30,296 bases of DNA from positions 1-30,296 of the IMG/VR virus record IMGVR_UViG_3300018432_000035, one strand, 5' to 3'. The DNA is from a virus. Position numbers and translations under genes: made by a program. The notes beneath the pieces are model-generated. The model was given only the letters and a program-made list of their open reading frames with translations, ran no database searches and was not told the origin of the DNA. Positions 1 through 7,959 of the stretch are shown one piece after another (position 1 is the first letter of the stretch; each line of letters starts with the position of its first letter).

Positions 1-2234
1 GCGTTCGTCGACGGCGTCGCCGACAGACCGCGAATGGTGATGCCGCGCGAGCTAGAGACCGTAACGCCGCCCGTGAGAACTACGCCCCACTTGTTGGCAG
101 CCTGAATGGTAACGTTCTTTTTACGGGCAACGGTAAAGCCAGCGTATGAACCGTTGGCGCACTCAATGACCGCGCCCTCGGGAGCCGTCGAGAGAACAGA
201 TGAGAACGTGGCGGGTGTAGCCGAGAGGGTCGCAACGTCTTTGATATAGGGAGCGGCCTCAAAAGGCAGCCCGGTCGCACCCCAACGCAGGACGTCGCCG
301 GTAGGAGCAGCAACGGCACTCGTCGCGTTCGACGTGACCGTGGTTCCGGCGCCGGCACTATTCGACGGTGTCGCCTTGGCGCGGAAAGTATAACCGACGT
401 CGCCAGTCTGAGCCACGTAAGATAGACTGGTTGCGCCACTGATGTTCGTGTAGGCGCCGCCGTTTGACCGCTCCCACTGGACCGCAACAGAGCCCGAATC
501 CGGGGTTCCGGCCGTGAAGTTGATCGTAGCGGTCACCGTCGAACCAACGGTCAGCCCGGTTGTCGGAGCGACCACATTCGAAGTCACGACTGGAACCGTC
601 GCGGCACCCTCGGTCACGTCAGTCACCCGAACGATCATTTCCAGATCGGCCGAGTTGCCAGCCGTATCCGTGTAGCGAATGACCACTGGGTAGTCGTTGC
701 CCGGAGCCCCACCCGGTGTCTCGAAATCCTTCGTGACGTTGCCAGCCCAACGCAGAAGCGTTGTGTTGAACAACTCGAATTGGGCGGCACTCGCTCCACC
801 GACGATGCTCGGGATGAAGGACTCGTTAGCCGTCAGCACGATGCCGAGGGTCTGCCCCTCCGGGACGGTGTAGAGAGCGAGGTTGCCAGGCACAGGAGGC
901 GTGGTGTCGGCAACCGTCGTCGAAGTATCGAGGATTTCGATGGTCGCTGCAGGAGTGCGCAGCGTCCCAACCGACAGGTTCGTAGCAGTCTGGGTTACGA
1001 ACTGCTGACCCTCGGTCAGTGCGTCTGCCGTCAAAGTGCGGGAGATCCGGAACGGATTCGGTGCCAGGTCGGTGAGCGTGATGGCGCGCGTTGTCGAGAC
1101 GAGCGAGCCCCAACCAGGATGGGTGACGTCAAGTTCAGCCGCCAGATCAGACAGCTGCTGCGTCATGTTGACGGTGAAATCAGTTGCTTCGGCGCCGGTC
1201 GGAATAGCGTTGAACGAGACCGTCTGGCCAGATTCCAGGGCGTATCCCGAGAACAGATAATCCCACCAGACGACAGACCCTTCCGCAGCCGCGGGCGTAG
1301 AGGCGAGGACGTCGAGGATCAAGTCGGCAATCGTTCCCACGCTCATCGTTGCAGTCGACGTCGTAACGACCGCTGCTGCAAGCGGCTTGGGCGAGGTGAA
1401 CCCGACAATAGCAGTAGACTGTGTTATTGCATTCCCGACAAGACGACGAGCGACTGTGACAGCAGCCAGGGTCGACGTCGTCGCTGAAGACGATCCCACA
1501 AAGACGTTTGCGTGAGACAGGACGCCGGTTGCTGTCGCAGTCGAGGTAATCGCAGCTTGGAACAATCTACGAACAATGAGGTTGCCCGTCGTTGTTGACG
1601 TCGCTGAAACTGCCACGTCAAGGGAACGGCCCACTGTGATGGTGGCTGAGGTCAGAGCGACACACGACCTGGTCGCGGACAGAGCCCGCGCAACGGTGAT
1701 ATCGGCTTCAGCTGAGCTGGTCGGCCGAACAACCGCGTCGAAACCGGCAGCGATCGACAGGACGCTTCGGGCCTCACTCTGAGCGAGGGTGGTTGCAGCG
1801 AGAGCCTTATTAGTCGTGATGGCGCCAGTCGCCAAGCTCGTCGTGTTGACGGCAGCCGCAGCAGCTAGACCGACTGCCATGTTAGCAGTCGCATTGCTTA
1901 GGGATGCGGTCGAGCCGATCAGGAACTTGATGACGCGCAGGTCACCAACCGCCTCCGACGTCGCATGTGTGCTGCCATCGAGTTGGTTAGCGATGGTCAG
2001 AACACCGGTCGCCCCTGACGTTGTTTCAACAGAGGCGACCAGTTCTTTAGGCGGAATAGCCATCGTCGTCTCAGCGAACGACGATGTGAAGACAGCAGCC
2101 GATAGAGCGAAGCCGACCGTAATCGAGGCAAGTATGTTCGATGAACCCGACGCAGACGCACTCAGTTCCTTAAGCTCCCGCGGAGGATGCAGGGCGTAAG
2201 TCGCCAGAGACAGACCGATCGGTCCACCGAACAT
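1..2234 (-). CDS. Large repeat-stalk beta-helix tailspike/fibre (3' end outside window)
   Basis: I translated this frame by hand; it is open from an ATG at 2234 to the left edge, at least 744 codons, so the C-terminus is missing. The start (MFGGPIGLSL) has GGAG 7 nt upstream. Residues about 20-300 are degenerate Thr/Ala/Val-rich repeats of about 20-22 residues. Residues about 440-540 resemble a cadherin-like domain (VPEGQTLGIVLTANE, then RYTDTAGNSADL). Residues about 555-645 resemble the Ig-like domain common in phage and bacterial adhesins (QWERSNGG, then SGATSLSYVAQTGDVGYTF). From about residue 690 the pattern (GSYAGFTVARKKNVTIQAAN, then ITIRGL) matches the opening coils of a right-handed parallel beta-helix and resembles the spike at 6250-7959. 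The likely role is host-surface binding or polysaccharide processing at the tail tip. The enzymatic core, if any, lies outside the window, so activity cannot be judged. Confidence 0.8.
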   Translation of the reverse strand, partial: MFGGPIGLSLATYALHPPRELKELSASASGSSNILASITVGFALSAAVFTSSFAETTMAIPPKELVASVETTSGATGVLTIANQLDGSTHATSEAVGDLRVIKFLIGSTASLSNATANMAVGLAAAAAVNTTSLATGAITTNKALAATTLAQSEARSVLSIAAGFDAVVRPTSSAEADITVARALSATRSCVALTSATITVGRSLDVAVSATSTTTGNLIVRRLFQAAITSTATATGVLSHANVFVGSSSATTSTLAAVTVARRLVGNAITQSTAIVGFTSPKPLAAAVVTTSTATMSVGTIADLILDVLASTPAAAEGSVVWWDYLFSGYALESGQTVSFNAIPTGAEATDFTVNMTQQLSDLAAELDVTHPGWGSLVSTTRAITLTDLAPNPFRISRTLTADALTEGQQFVTQTATNLSVGTLRTPAATIEILDTSTTVADTTPPVPGNLALYTVPEGQTLGIVLTANESFIPSIVGGASAAQFELFNTTLLRWAGNVTKDFETPGGAPGNDYPVVIRYTDTAGNSADLEMIVRVTDVTEGAATVPVVTSNVVAPTTGLTVGSTVTATINFTAGTPDSGSVAVQWERSNGGAYTNISGATSLSYVAQTGDVGYTFRAKATPSNSAGAGTTVTSNATSAVAAPTGDVLRWGATGLPFEAAPYIKDVATLSATPATFSSVLSTAPEGAVIECANGSYAGFTVARKKNVTIQAANKWGVVLTGGVTVSSSRGITIRGLSATPSTN
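1340..2177 (-). repeat. Degenerate ~20-22 aa repeat array in the left-edge tailspike
   Basis: The protein shows roughly a dozen degenerate units in which a Thr/Ser/Ala-rich strand alternates with a short segment often containing VAR or VGR (for example ITVARALSA, TITVGRSLDV, VTVARRLVGN). Spacing is about 20-22 residues. DNA identity between units is low, so this is an old or selected protein repeat rather than a recent DNA duplication. Similar arrays occur in the genes at 3605-5509 and 25474-26820. Confidence 0.6.
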
Positions 2235-2267
2235 ACTATAGCTCCGAAATAGACGGCTTCAGCAAGT

Positions 2268-2660
2268 TTAGTCGGACGTCACCGACAAGGCGCCGATCGC
2301 GAACGACACCGGGTCACCCGTGGTCACGGCCTTGGCAGCCGAGAGGGCACCGGAGAACAGTTTGTTACCACCGGTCGGAGCATCGAAGGCGGCAAAGTGT
2401 GAAACGGTCGCACCGCCAGCCGCGTTGCCGTAGTCGATGAGGGCGGAGTTCGACATCGAACCACCCGACGCGGCGCCGAAAGTGGCAGCCACTCGACCCG
2501 CAGCGCGGACGGTAGTCGTCACCTCGGTGCCACCCGTGTTAGCATCCGTGGGGTCGGACGAGAACAGGCCGATGTGGATTCCGGATGGAGCAGACGGCAT
2601 GGCCGTTCCGCGCATCCAGTTCAGGACGGCATTTTCGACATAGTCACCAAAACCAGCCAT
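2268..2660 (-). CDS. Small phage virion/tail fibre-associated protein
   Basis: This 130-residue protein matches a family I recognise from many tailed phages. Its members open with a short helix (here GDYVENAVLNWMRGT), continue with a strand such as IHIGLFSSDPTDANTGGTEV, and finish with a HFAAFDAPTGGNKLF-type motif and a beta-strand tail. They are usually annotated as tail fibre or hypothetical structural proteins and lie among receptor-binding genes, as here. The ATG at 2660 has a good ribosome site (AGAGGAG, about 9 nt upstream). The gene sits 33 bp upstream of the large spike and probably decorates or connects fibre components. The exact function of the family is not established. A related architecture is seen in the 125-residue protein at 5710-6087. 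Confidence 0.75.
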   Translation of the reverse strand: MAGFGDYVENAVLNWMRGTAMPSAPSGIHIGLFSSDPTDANTGGTEVTTTVRAAGRVAATFGAASGGSMSNSALIDYGNAAGGATVSHFAAFDAPTGGNKLFSGALSAAKAVTTGDPVSFAIGALSVTSD

Positions 2661-2707
2661 AGATGCATTCTCCTCTGTTGGCTGCTGAGAGACCGCACTT
2701 TAGGCGG

Positions 2708-3136
2708 TTACGGAGCCGTCATTCCCACAATGGTCCAGACGGCAGACGTCTTATTCACGTTTTTGGTCACGCGAAACATGACCTCGTCGAAACGCTCGAG
2801 GATTCGAGTATGGTGTTCCCGTGAGGCGGCGACTTCAATCGAAGATCCGGCCCCGGCCAGCCATATTACGTCTCCACCCCCGTCTCGACGAACAACGCAG
2901 CTGTGCCCCGGCAACCAAGTGGCCGGCAGCGTGATGGTAACGACACCGGGCGAGTTGACGTTGAGATAGGCGCCCTTGTCGTTGTCATTGAGAATGTGGT
3001 CTTCAGTAACGCTGTTCGTCGGCGCCCGGGCGTCGCGGAAGATGTTACCCTGGAAGTCGTTCGGGCCGTCTCTCCGAGCATACTCCTGCATATGCTCTAC
3101 GAGGACGGCATCGCTGAGCTTGCGTGTTCCTACCAT
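2708..3136 (-). CDS. Putative tail fibre/tip structural protein
   Basis: This 142-residue protein has a short charged N-terminus (SDAVLVEHMQEYARRDGPND) followed by a beta-rich domain with the pattern NVNSPGVVTITLPATWLPGH, a Gly-rich turn (RRDGGGDVIW) and GAGSSIEVAAS. This resembles small beta-sandwich domains at the ends of phage fibres, in which TVTLP and GAG turns recur. It starts at an ATG 4 bp after the stop of the upstream gene, with GAGG about 12 nt upstream inside that gene. Its place between the Ig-like protein and other fibre proteins supports a virion role. I cannot assign a specific family. Confidence 0.65.
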   Translation of the reverse strand: MVGTRKLSDAVLVEHMQEYARRDGPNDFQGNIFRDARAPTNSVTEDHILNDNDKGAYLNVNSPGVVTITLPATWLPGHSCVVRRDGGGDVIWLAGAGSSIEVAASREHHTRILERFDEVMFRVTKNVNKTSAVWTIVGMTAP

Positions 3137-3140
3137 GGGT

Positions 3141-3608
3141 CTATTCTTCCTCTACCTGCTGGACCAAGTATTCGCCAGTGATATCGTCGACAATATACGT
3201 GCCATCTTCATCAACGACGTAGGCGTAGCCATCAGGTGCAGGCGGAATGGCTGTGACGTGCAGACTGCTGTCGACTTTGAATGGACCGATCACCTGGACG
3301 CTCTCGCGATCATCCGGCATCACGACTTTCAACTCGTGCCAATGTCGACCGGGCTGAACGCCGGCATCGAACTGCATCTCAGGCGTGATATCCATGGCGA
3401 CGATACCGTTTGTCGGGGTGTTCGCCGTCAGACCATCGCCAAGAGTCCACTCCTGCACCAGGACTCGACCTTCACGCGTTTCCCGAGACAGGCGCCAAGT
3501 TACAGTCGCACCGCCTAAGGGAAGGGCATTTCCCTCATCATCCTTGGTTGGGAAATCGACGCCCCAGGTCTCGCCCAGGTGGAACGCCAGAGGGCGCTTA
3601 ACGCTCAT
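3141..3608 (-). CDS. Ig-like fold phage tail protein, BppU-N-like (tentative)
   Basis: This 155-residue protein begins MSVKRPLAFHLGETWGVDFP and continues with a GNALPLGGATVTWRLSRET stretch. That arrangement resembles the N-terminal Ig-like domain of phage upper baseplate or fibre-anchoring proteins, which bind the baseplate and present a receptor-binding part. Further strands follow (PGRHWHELKVVMPDDRESVQ). The C-terminal 35 residues are acidic and Tyr-rich (GYAYVVDEDGTYIVDDITGE). The start overlaps the stop of the 634-residue repeat protein by 4 bp (ATGA), so translation is probably coupled. Family assignment is by pattern only, and a stand-alone accessory tail protein is equally possible. 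Confidence 0.65.
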   Translation of the reverse strand: MSVKRPLAFHLGETWGVDFPTKDDEGNALPLGGATVTWRLSRETREGRVLVQEWTLGDGLTANTPTNGIVAMDITPEMQFDAGVQPGRHWHELKVVMPDDRESVQVIGPFKVDSSLHVTAIPPAPDGYAYVVDEDGTYIVDDITGEYLVQQVEEE

Positions 3609-5509
3609 GTATCCTCACGGCTTTTCATGTTCCCGACAATAGTCGGTCGGTTCATGTGACCCGGGGCGGTTAGACGACGGATGGCAGCTCCTGTAACCGA
3701 AGTCACCTGCCAGACAAACTGACTGACCAGAGCACTGGCTGAACTGACGACGTCGAGCACGAAGCTCTTGGTGATCCGTTTGCGGGCAGTGACGAGAGCC
3801 GCAACGGGAACAGCAATCGCCTTAGTAAGTGCCCGGCGCATCGAAACGGTGCCCGAGACCACGATTTCGACTGCCAGAGTATAGACGTGAGCTAGTTGGG
3901 TGCCAGCAGAGACCGTCGAACTGGCCACTGCCGCGGCAAACTTGCCAGCCTGGCGTCGAGCCGCTACGGTGACCCCAGTAGGGACCTGCAGAAGCCGGCC
4001 GACGCTTTTTCTCACGAAGGCGTTGGCCGTGCTCTCCACCGCCAGCCCGGTTGTCATCGCCTTGCGGGCCGTGACCGTGGCTGCAGCTAATACTGTCAAC
4101 GTCAGAAGAAAGGCCCGGGTAGCCCCCGCGGTGACTGTCGAAGTCGCTGTGGCCGCTATATTTCGAAGGATCGACTTGGCGCCCGAGACCGTCCCGGTGA
4201 CCGTGGCTAGTGTTCTCTTGCCAACCGAAATGGCCGCGGTAGCGATGGTAGAAACGGGCGGAGACTGTCGAATCCCCACTGACTTCCTGGGTGTGACTAC
4301 CGAGGTGGCCAGGACGCTAAGCGCCAGGAGGAAGGCCCGGGTCGCGTTGATTACGGTTGTCGACGTGGCCGTGACCGGCAGAGCCTTGGCAATCGCCCGG
4401 CGAGCCGAGACAGTCGAGGAGGCCAGGGCAGAGGCCACCTTGCCCGCTTGGACCCTCGCTGCCACTGTCGAGGCCACCGTCGTGACCGTCAGAGACTTCA
4501 GGAAGGCTTTCGACGCTGTCGCAGCTACAGTAACAGCGCTCGTAAGCGAAAAGGCGCGGGAGACCCCTTTCCGGGCCGTGACGGTGGATGTGCCTGTAAG
4601 AGGGATGGATTTGGCCAGCTGCTTAAGGAACGACACCACAGTCGTGGCCGTAACCGCGAATGGTTTAGCGGTCCGCTTTGTCGCTACGGTTGTGGTGGTC
4701 GACGTAAGTGGAAGTGCCTTTGCAATCTGCTTAAGAGCGACGACGGTGGCCAGGGCCGTGATGAGAAGCACTTTGGCCGGAAGCTTGAGTGCCGAGACCG
4801 TGGTCGTCGCCGTGACGTTGACGGCCTGCGGGGTCTCTACTGGACCGCCACCCGCCTCCTCAAAGACGACGATGAGTTCTGAGTGGGTCGTGCCACTTGA
4901 AAGTGTCGTCGGGTTGTAGGTAACCGTTCCGGCCGACCCGAGGGTCCGAATACCATTAACCGACCGGCGTCTGGCGGAGCCGGAACTATCGACCGTTTCC
5001 GTCCAGTTAGCCGGCGGCGTCCAGGCGTTCGTGGCGTCGTGGGTCGAAAAGGCCAAGGCCCCGAGGAGGAAGGCGCCTGCCGCGACCGAGCCGGTGGTCG
5101 AGATGGTCGGGGTGTTGTTGTTGCCCGCGACACTGTCTGAAAGAGTGGCGTTGTAGGTGCCGGCCGCGTCGAGTTGGTAGACAGCGACAAGCGGAAAGGC
5201 GGCAGCATCCACATTACCCGTGGTCTGGAAGGTGACCGTAACGGTGCCGCTGCTCGCAATCGCTGACGGGTTTTCGACATAACAGACAGAAGCGTTGGAC
5301 GCGCCGCCCGTGCCAATCTTTTCACCCTGCGTATAGGTGTTGCTGGCGCTGTCCGTAACGACTGTGTTGGCAGCAGAGGCCGTCGAGCGCCACGTGGCAA
5401 CGACGAGTATTGGCTTACTGGCGACTGCCCCGGCTGGTAGCGTGACCGCAAGAGAGGTAACGCCCGAGTTGGTGGAGTTTTCGGCGAGTAGTGCGCCGCC
5501 AAGGGGCAT
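3605..5509 (-). CDS. Putative tail fibre: beta-sandwich domain plus long Val/Thr/Lys repeat stalk
   Basis: This 634-residue protein has two parts. Residues 1-215 look like a jelly-roll or Ig-like beta-sandwich, rich in Thr/Ser/Gly and ending in an SELIVVFEEAG strand. After a short Pro-containing linker (GGGPVETPQ), residues about 229-600 are about 20 degenerate repeats of 18-20 residues, with units such as TSTTTTVATKRTAKPFAV and TGTSTVTARKGVSRAFSL. Each unit pairs a Thr/Val strand with an Ala/Lys/Arg segment. The last 25 residues are basic and non-repetitive. A period of 18-20 residues would suit a beta-solenoid coil, which suggests an elongated fibre; this is inference. The gene starts 3 bp after the small gene at 5513-5701 and overlaps the next gene by 4 bp. 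Confidence 0.75.
   Translation of the reverse strand: MPLGGALLAENSTNSGVTSLAVTLPAGAVASKPILVVATWRSTASAANTVVTDSASNTYTQGEKIGTGGASNASVCYVENPSAIASSGTVTVTFQTTGNVDAAAFPLVAVYQLDAAGTYNATLSDSVAGNNNTPTISTTGSVAAGAFLLGALAFSTHDATNAWTPPANWTETVDSSGSARRRSVNGIRTLGSAGTVTYNPTTLSSGTTHSELIVVFEEAGGGPVETPQAVNVTATTTVSALKLPAKVLLITALATVVALKQIAKALPLTSTTTTVATKRTAKPFAVTATTVVSFLKQLAKSIPLTGTSTVTARKGVSRAFSLTSAVTVAATASKAFLKSLTVTTVASTVAARVQAGKVASALASSTVSARRAIAKALPVTATSTTVINATRAFLLALSVLATSVVTPRKSVGIRQSPPVSTIATAAISVGKRTLATVTGTVSGAKSILRNIAATATSTVTAGATRAFLLTLTVLAAATVTARKAMTTGLAVESTANAFVRKSVGRLLQVPTGVTVAARRQAGKFAAAVASSTVSAGTQLAHVYTLAVEIVVSGTVSMRRALTKAIAVPVAALVTARKRITKSFVLDVVSSASALVSQFVWQVTSVTGAAIRRLTAPGHMNRPTIVGNMKSREDT
3708..4825 (-). 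repeat. ~20-unit degenerate 18-20 aa repeat array in the 634-aa protein
   Basis: Successive units align on a Thr/Ser-Val-Thr strand followed by ARKxxxKAxxV-like residues, for example TGTSTVTARKGVSRAFSL and PVAALVTARKRITKSFVL. Most units are 18 residues (54 nt); some are 20. Identity between units is low at the DNA level. The regular Lys/Arg positions distinguish this array from the Gly-rich array at 25474-26820. Confidence 0.7.
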
Positions 5510-5512
5510 GGA

Positions 5513-5701
5513 TTAGGCCCACGGGTTCCGAACTTCGCGACGGTCGACATAAGCGAGCGTGTAGGAATCCGTGATCTTAATGTCTTTCTCTTTGTCATCA
5601 ACAAAACCGGCAGTCAGGTTGTTGACGACCTTTTCCCACGCAAGGACCTGTCTGCCATCAGCAAACATCAGAGCTACGCGGACGTAGTGAGTCTTCTTCA
5701 T
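5513..5701 (-). CDS. Small hypothetical phage protein (62 aa)
   Basis: I place the start at the ATG at 5701 (MKKTHYVRVALMFADGRQ), which has GAGG 6 nt upstream. A GTG at 5713 would add four residues and lacks an equally good ribosome site. The protein is short, charged and probably a single alpha/beta domain, ending DSYTLAYVDRREVRNPWA. It lies between two fibre-associated genes in the same orientation. I do not recognise a family and assign no function. Confidence 0.6.
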   Translation of the reverse strand: MKKTHYVRVALMFADGRQVLAWEKVVNNLTAGFVDDKEKDIKITDSYTLAYVDRREVRNPWA

Positions 5702-5709
5702 GACTAGCC

Positions 5710-6087
5710 TCACGCGAACTTGGTGTCAACGGTAAAGGCGATCGAGTCCGCCGACGCCAAGGTGATGACGCCGAAGTCAGCGTAGATATTCATGTTGCCG
5801 CCCGTCGGTGGCGAACCCGACCCGGCCGCATCGAAAGCGCCAATCTCCGTGATGGACCTGGCACCAGCCGCCGTGATCGTGCCGGTCAGCCGCATCGTGT
5901 CGTTAGTGACGGTCGTCGTCTGTTGAGACGTCGTCGCCGCGACACGAGCCTCTGTCGTCGTCGTAGTAGTGACGACGTTGGCTGAGGCTGCAGCAGCCGA
6001 ACCGGTGCCCCATTGCAGATGCCAAGCGGCAGCCGCGAGGAGCGTGGTGATGCGGGCGAGCCCGTTATTCTGAACGCGTGCGACCAC
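5710..6087 (-). CDS. Small Thr-rich virion/tail fibre-associated protein
   Basis: This 125-residue protein starts at a GTG at 6087, supported by AAGGAG 7 nt upstream, and overlaps the end of the preceding small gene by 23 bp. A short helix (NNGLARITTLLAAAAWHLQWG) is followed by a Thr/Val-rich strand region and a C-terminal pattern EIGAFDAAGSGSPPTGGNMN with final strands. The layout, with an AFDA...TGGN motif near the C-terminus, parallels the 130-residue protein at 2268-2660, so the two may be diverged members of one fold. A virion role is inferred from context. Confidence 0.7.
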   Translation of the reverse strand: MVARVQNNGLARITTLLAAAAWHLQWGTGSAAAASANVVTTTTTTEARVAATTSQQTTTVTNDTMRLTGTITAAGARSITEIGAFDAAGSGSPPTGGNMNIYADFGVITLASADSIAFTVDTKFA

Positions 6088-6253
6088 GGAAGGTCTCCTT
6101 GGCTTTGATGAACGCCTGACCCACAGCGTTAATCACGGGGTTTCGGTGATAGAATGCGATGACGCCGAGGTCTTCGACCCGACCGTCAGCTCGAGTGACG
6201 ACAGCACGAACTGTAGAGTGCTTGGCGTTGCCCGCGACTCGCACAGAACTCAT
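6065..6253 (-). CDS. Small conserved-looking phage protein (62 aa)
   Basis: The frame is open further upstream, but that extension only runs antiparallel-free over the beta-helix gene. The real start is most likely the ATG at 6253, which overlaps the spike stop by 4 bp (ATGA). The 62-residue product contains STVRAVVTRADGRVEDLGVI and FYHRNPVINAVGQAFIKA. I associate the DGxVEDLGxxxxYHRNP pattern with small proteins found among tail genes of other phages, but their function is unknown to me. It probably has a beta-hairpin followed by a basic helix. It overlaps the following gene by 23 bp. Confidence 0.7.
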   Translation of the reverse strand: MSSVRVAGNAKHSTVRAVVTRADGRVEDLGVIAFYHRNPVINAVGQAFIKAKETFRGRTRSE

Positions 6254-7959
6254 GTCCCACCTGCCTGTAATTCGCGCAGACGAGCCTGGGCGCCGTAGGG
6301 CGAGCCGAAATCGATCGGGCTGCCGGCCTTGGGAAGCAGACCGCGCCAGCTGCGTTCCCATGGCTGGAAAACAGCATCGTTGTTGCTGTGCCAGTAGTTG
6401 TCCCGGACAGTTGCGCCGTTGTTCGGCGCCCCTGTTGGCGCGGGATAGCCCACGCTCGACGCGACGTTCTTTTCGCAGACCAACCCCGTGCAGTTCTTCA
6501 CGATACGAATCTGGGCGCCGCCTCCAGACGGCTTCCAAGACCGCACCGAATTGCGACCAATGTAACAACCGGCGCGGCCATCCGAAATAAAGATGCCGTT
6601 TGAGTGGCCGTTGAGGAGTAGGTTTTCGTGGATAACGATGCCGGTGTAACCGTCCGGGCCTGCGTCATCGAGGAAGATACCCTGCATTCCCATCTCAAGA
6701 GGAATGCCCGTCGCCGGATCATCGACGAGGAAGTTGCCGCGGATCTCGATGTCCTTTGGCGTGATGTTGTTGACCCCGAGCATCTGGATGCCATCGGGGT
6801 GATCACCAGAGACCGGAGACACATCGATAAAGCTGTTGTTTTGGATCAGCCCGCCGTAGGACGTGCCCGAAATCCGATAAAGATCCGACCCGCCCTTCCG
6901 GACTAGGTTCCTGCGGTGGATGAAGTTCGTGACGTGGTTGTTCACGAACACGATGCCACCACTGGAGATGTCGTTGTCCTCGACCGTGATCTGGTCCGAG
7001 TGCATCGTGTAGGCACCACCTGCCGCCAGATTGTTGCGGAAGGTGATCTTTTTGCTTTGATTGTCGGCGCGCATCTGAGCAGTGAGATGCAGCCCGTCGA
7101 CGATGATGTTCTCGCAACCTGACAGAGTGATGCCCGCCATGATGGCGCCGTGCTTGGTGGCCGCCTCGATGGTCACCGGGCTCGTGAACCGCTTGCCCGA
7201 AAGAGTCAACTTTGCGTAAGATCCGGAGGCCAGAATGATCCGCTTGCCCCCGGAGCCTGCTGCTGAGAGAGCTGCAGTCAATTCAGCGCTAGTGCGAACC
7301 GTTGCCGAAGTCTCTGGACCAGGGGACGGAGGAGGCTCAACTGGTGGAGGAGGCTCGACCGGAGGTTCCTCGACAGCAACTCCTGGAGTGACCCAGATAC
7401 TAACGTCCGTCGTCCCTAGAAGAGTGCCACCTCCGCTAAGGCTCGAGAACCACTCGACTTTAATATCGTGCGGCCCCGCCGTCAAGCTCCCGATATTGAA
7501 GTTGGGAGCGGTGTCCCCGAACAAAGCCCAAGGTCGATTGTTCTCGGTCCGGACGAGGACATCGTCTAGATAGAACTTCACGCTGGCCGGAACTGGTGCC
7601 ACTGCATGTGGTTGGGCAACGACGTTGATTGCCAAACCGCCAACCGCGTAAGTGCCGCCCTCGGCGAGCTTGGAAATGGTGGCGCCGCTAGGAGCCTGAA
7701 TCAAGAGGAGGTCACCTAGGACCAGGGGCAAAGGCGGGTCAGGCTCAGGTTCCGGGTCAGGCTCGCCCGTGCCGCCATCAGCTTCGAGTTCGGCGATTCT
7801 CGCATTCTTTGTGGCGATGTCTGCTTCAAGAGCCGCAATACGGGCCTTGTCTGCGATACCCTCTGTGAGAGCCACAGTAAGAGATTGCGAGGTCACACCG
7901 AGCAGGTTCAAAGCCTCATCGTATTCAGCAATCAGCGTTCGCATCACTTCGATAGTCAT
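6250..7959 (-). CDS. Tailspike with coiled coil, Ig-like domain and right-handed beta-helix
   Basis: This 569-residue protein has four regions. Residues about 35-60 form a short coiled coil (IAALEADIATKNARIAELEA), probably for trimerisation. Pro/Glu/Asp linkers lie at about 65-78 and 196-216. Between them, residues about 85-190 look like an Ig-like domain (SVKFYLDDVLVRTE, PHDIKVEWFSS). Residues about 235-530 match right-handed parallel beta-helix proteins, with repeated N-ladder strands such as ENIIVDGLHL, ITFRNNLA, ITVEDNDIS and IEIRGNFLV. Such spikes bind and often cleave capsule, LPS or exopolysaccharide. HPDGIQMLG and IFLDDAGPDG contribute candidate acidic residues, but no catalytic set can be assigned by eye. 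The start overlaps the DUF4376 gene by 4 bp. Confidence 0.85.
   Translation of the reverse strand: MTIEVMRTLIAEYDEALNLLGVTSQSLTVALTEGIADKARIAALEADIATKNARIAELEADGGTGEPDPEPEPDPPLPLVLGDLLLIQAPSGATISKLAEGGTYAVGGLAINVVAQPHAVAPVPASVKFYLDDVLVRTENNRPWALFGDTAPNFNIGSLTAGPHDIKVEWFSSLSGGGTLLGTTDVSIWVTPGVAVEEPPVEPPPPVEPPPSPGPETSATVRTSAELTAALSAAGSGGKRIILASGSYAKLTLSGKRFTSPVTIEAATKHGAIMAGITLSGCENIIVDGLHLTAQMRADNQSKKITFRNNLAAGGAYTMHSDQITVEDNDISSGGIVFVNNHVTNFIHRRNLVRKGGSDLYRISGTSYGGLIQNNSFIDVSPVSGDHPDGIQMLGVNNITPKDIEIRGNFLVDDPATGIPLEMGMQGIFLDDAGPDGYTGIVIHENLLLNGHSNGIFISDGRAGCYIGRNSVRSWKPSGGGAQIRIVKNCTGLVCEKNVASSVGYPAPTGAPNNGATVRDNYWHSNNDAVFQPWERSWRGLLPKAGSPIDFGSPYGAQARLRELQAGGT

Noticed and set aside
780-1487. 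Plus-strand frame of 235 codons
   Set aside because: It is antisense to the left-edge spike, Arg-rich with no recognisable domain. All credible genes in the window are on the minus strand.
3708-4825. Repeat array considered as CRISPR or other DNA-level direct repeats
   Set aside because: Units are degenerate in DNA, lie in frame within a long coding sequence, and have no constant repeat with unique spacers.
3900-4919. Long plus-strand frame of 339 codons
   Set aside because: It lies exactly antisense to the repeat stalk of the 634-aa protein. Its Ala/Val/Arg-rich repetitive reading is a by-product of the repeat codon pattern, and it lacks a ribosome site and same-strand neighbours.
4837-5604. 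Minus-strand frame of 255 codons overlapping the 634-aa gene
   Set aside because: It is Arg/Pro/Ser-rich and reads the beta-sandwich domain out of frame. The 634-aa frame has sensible domain content and coupled neighbours.
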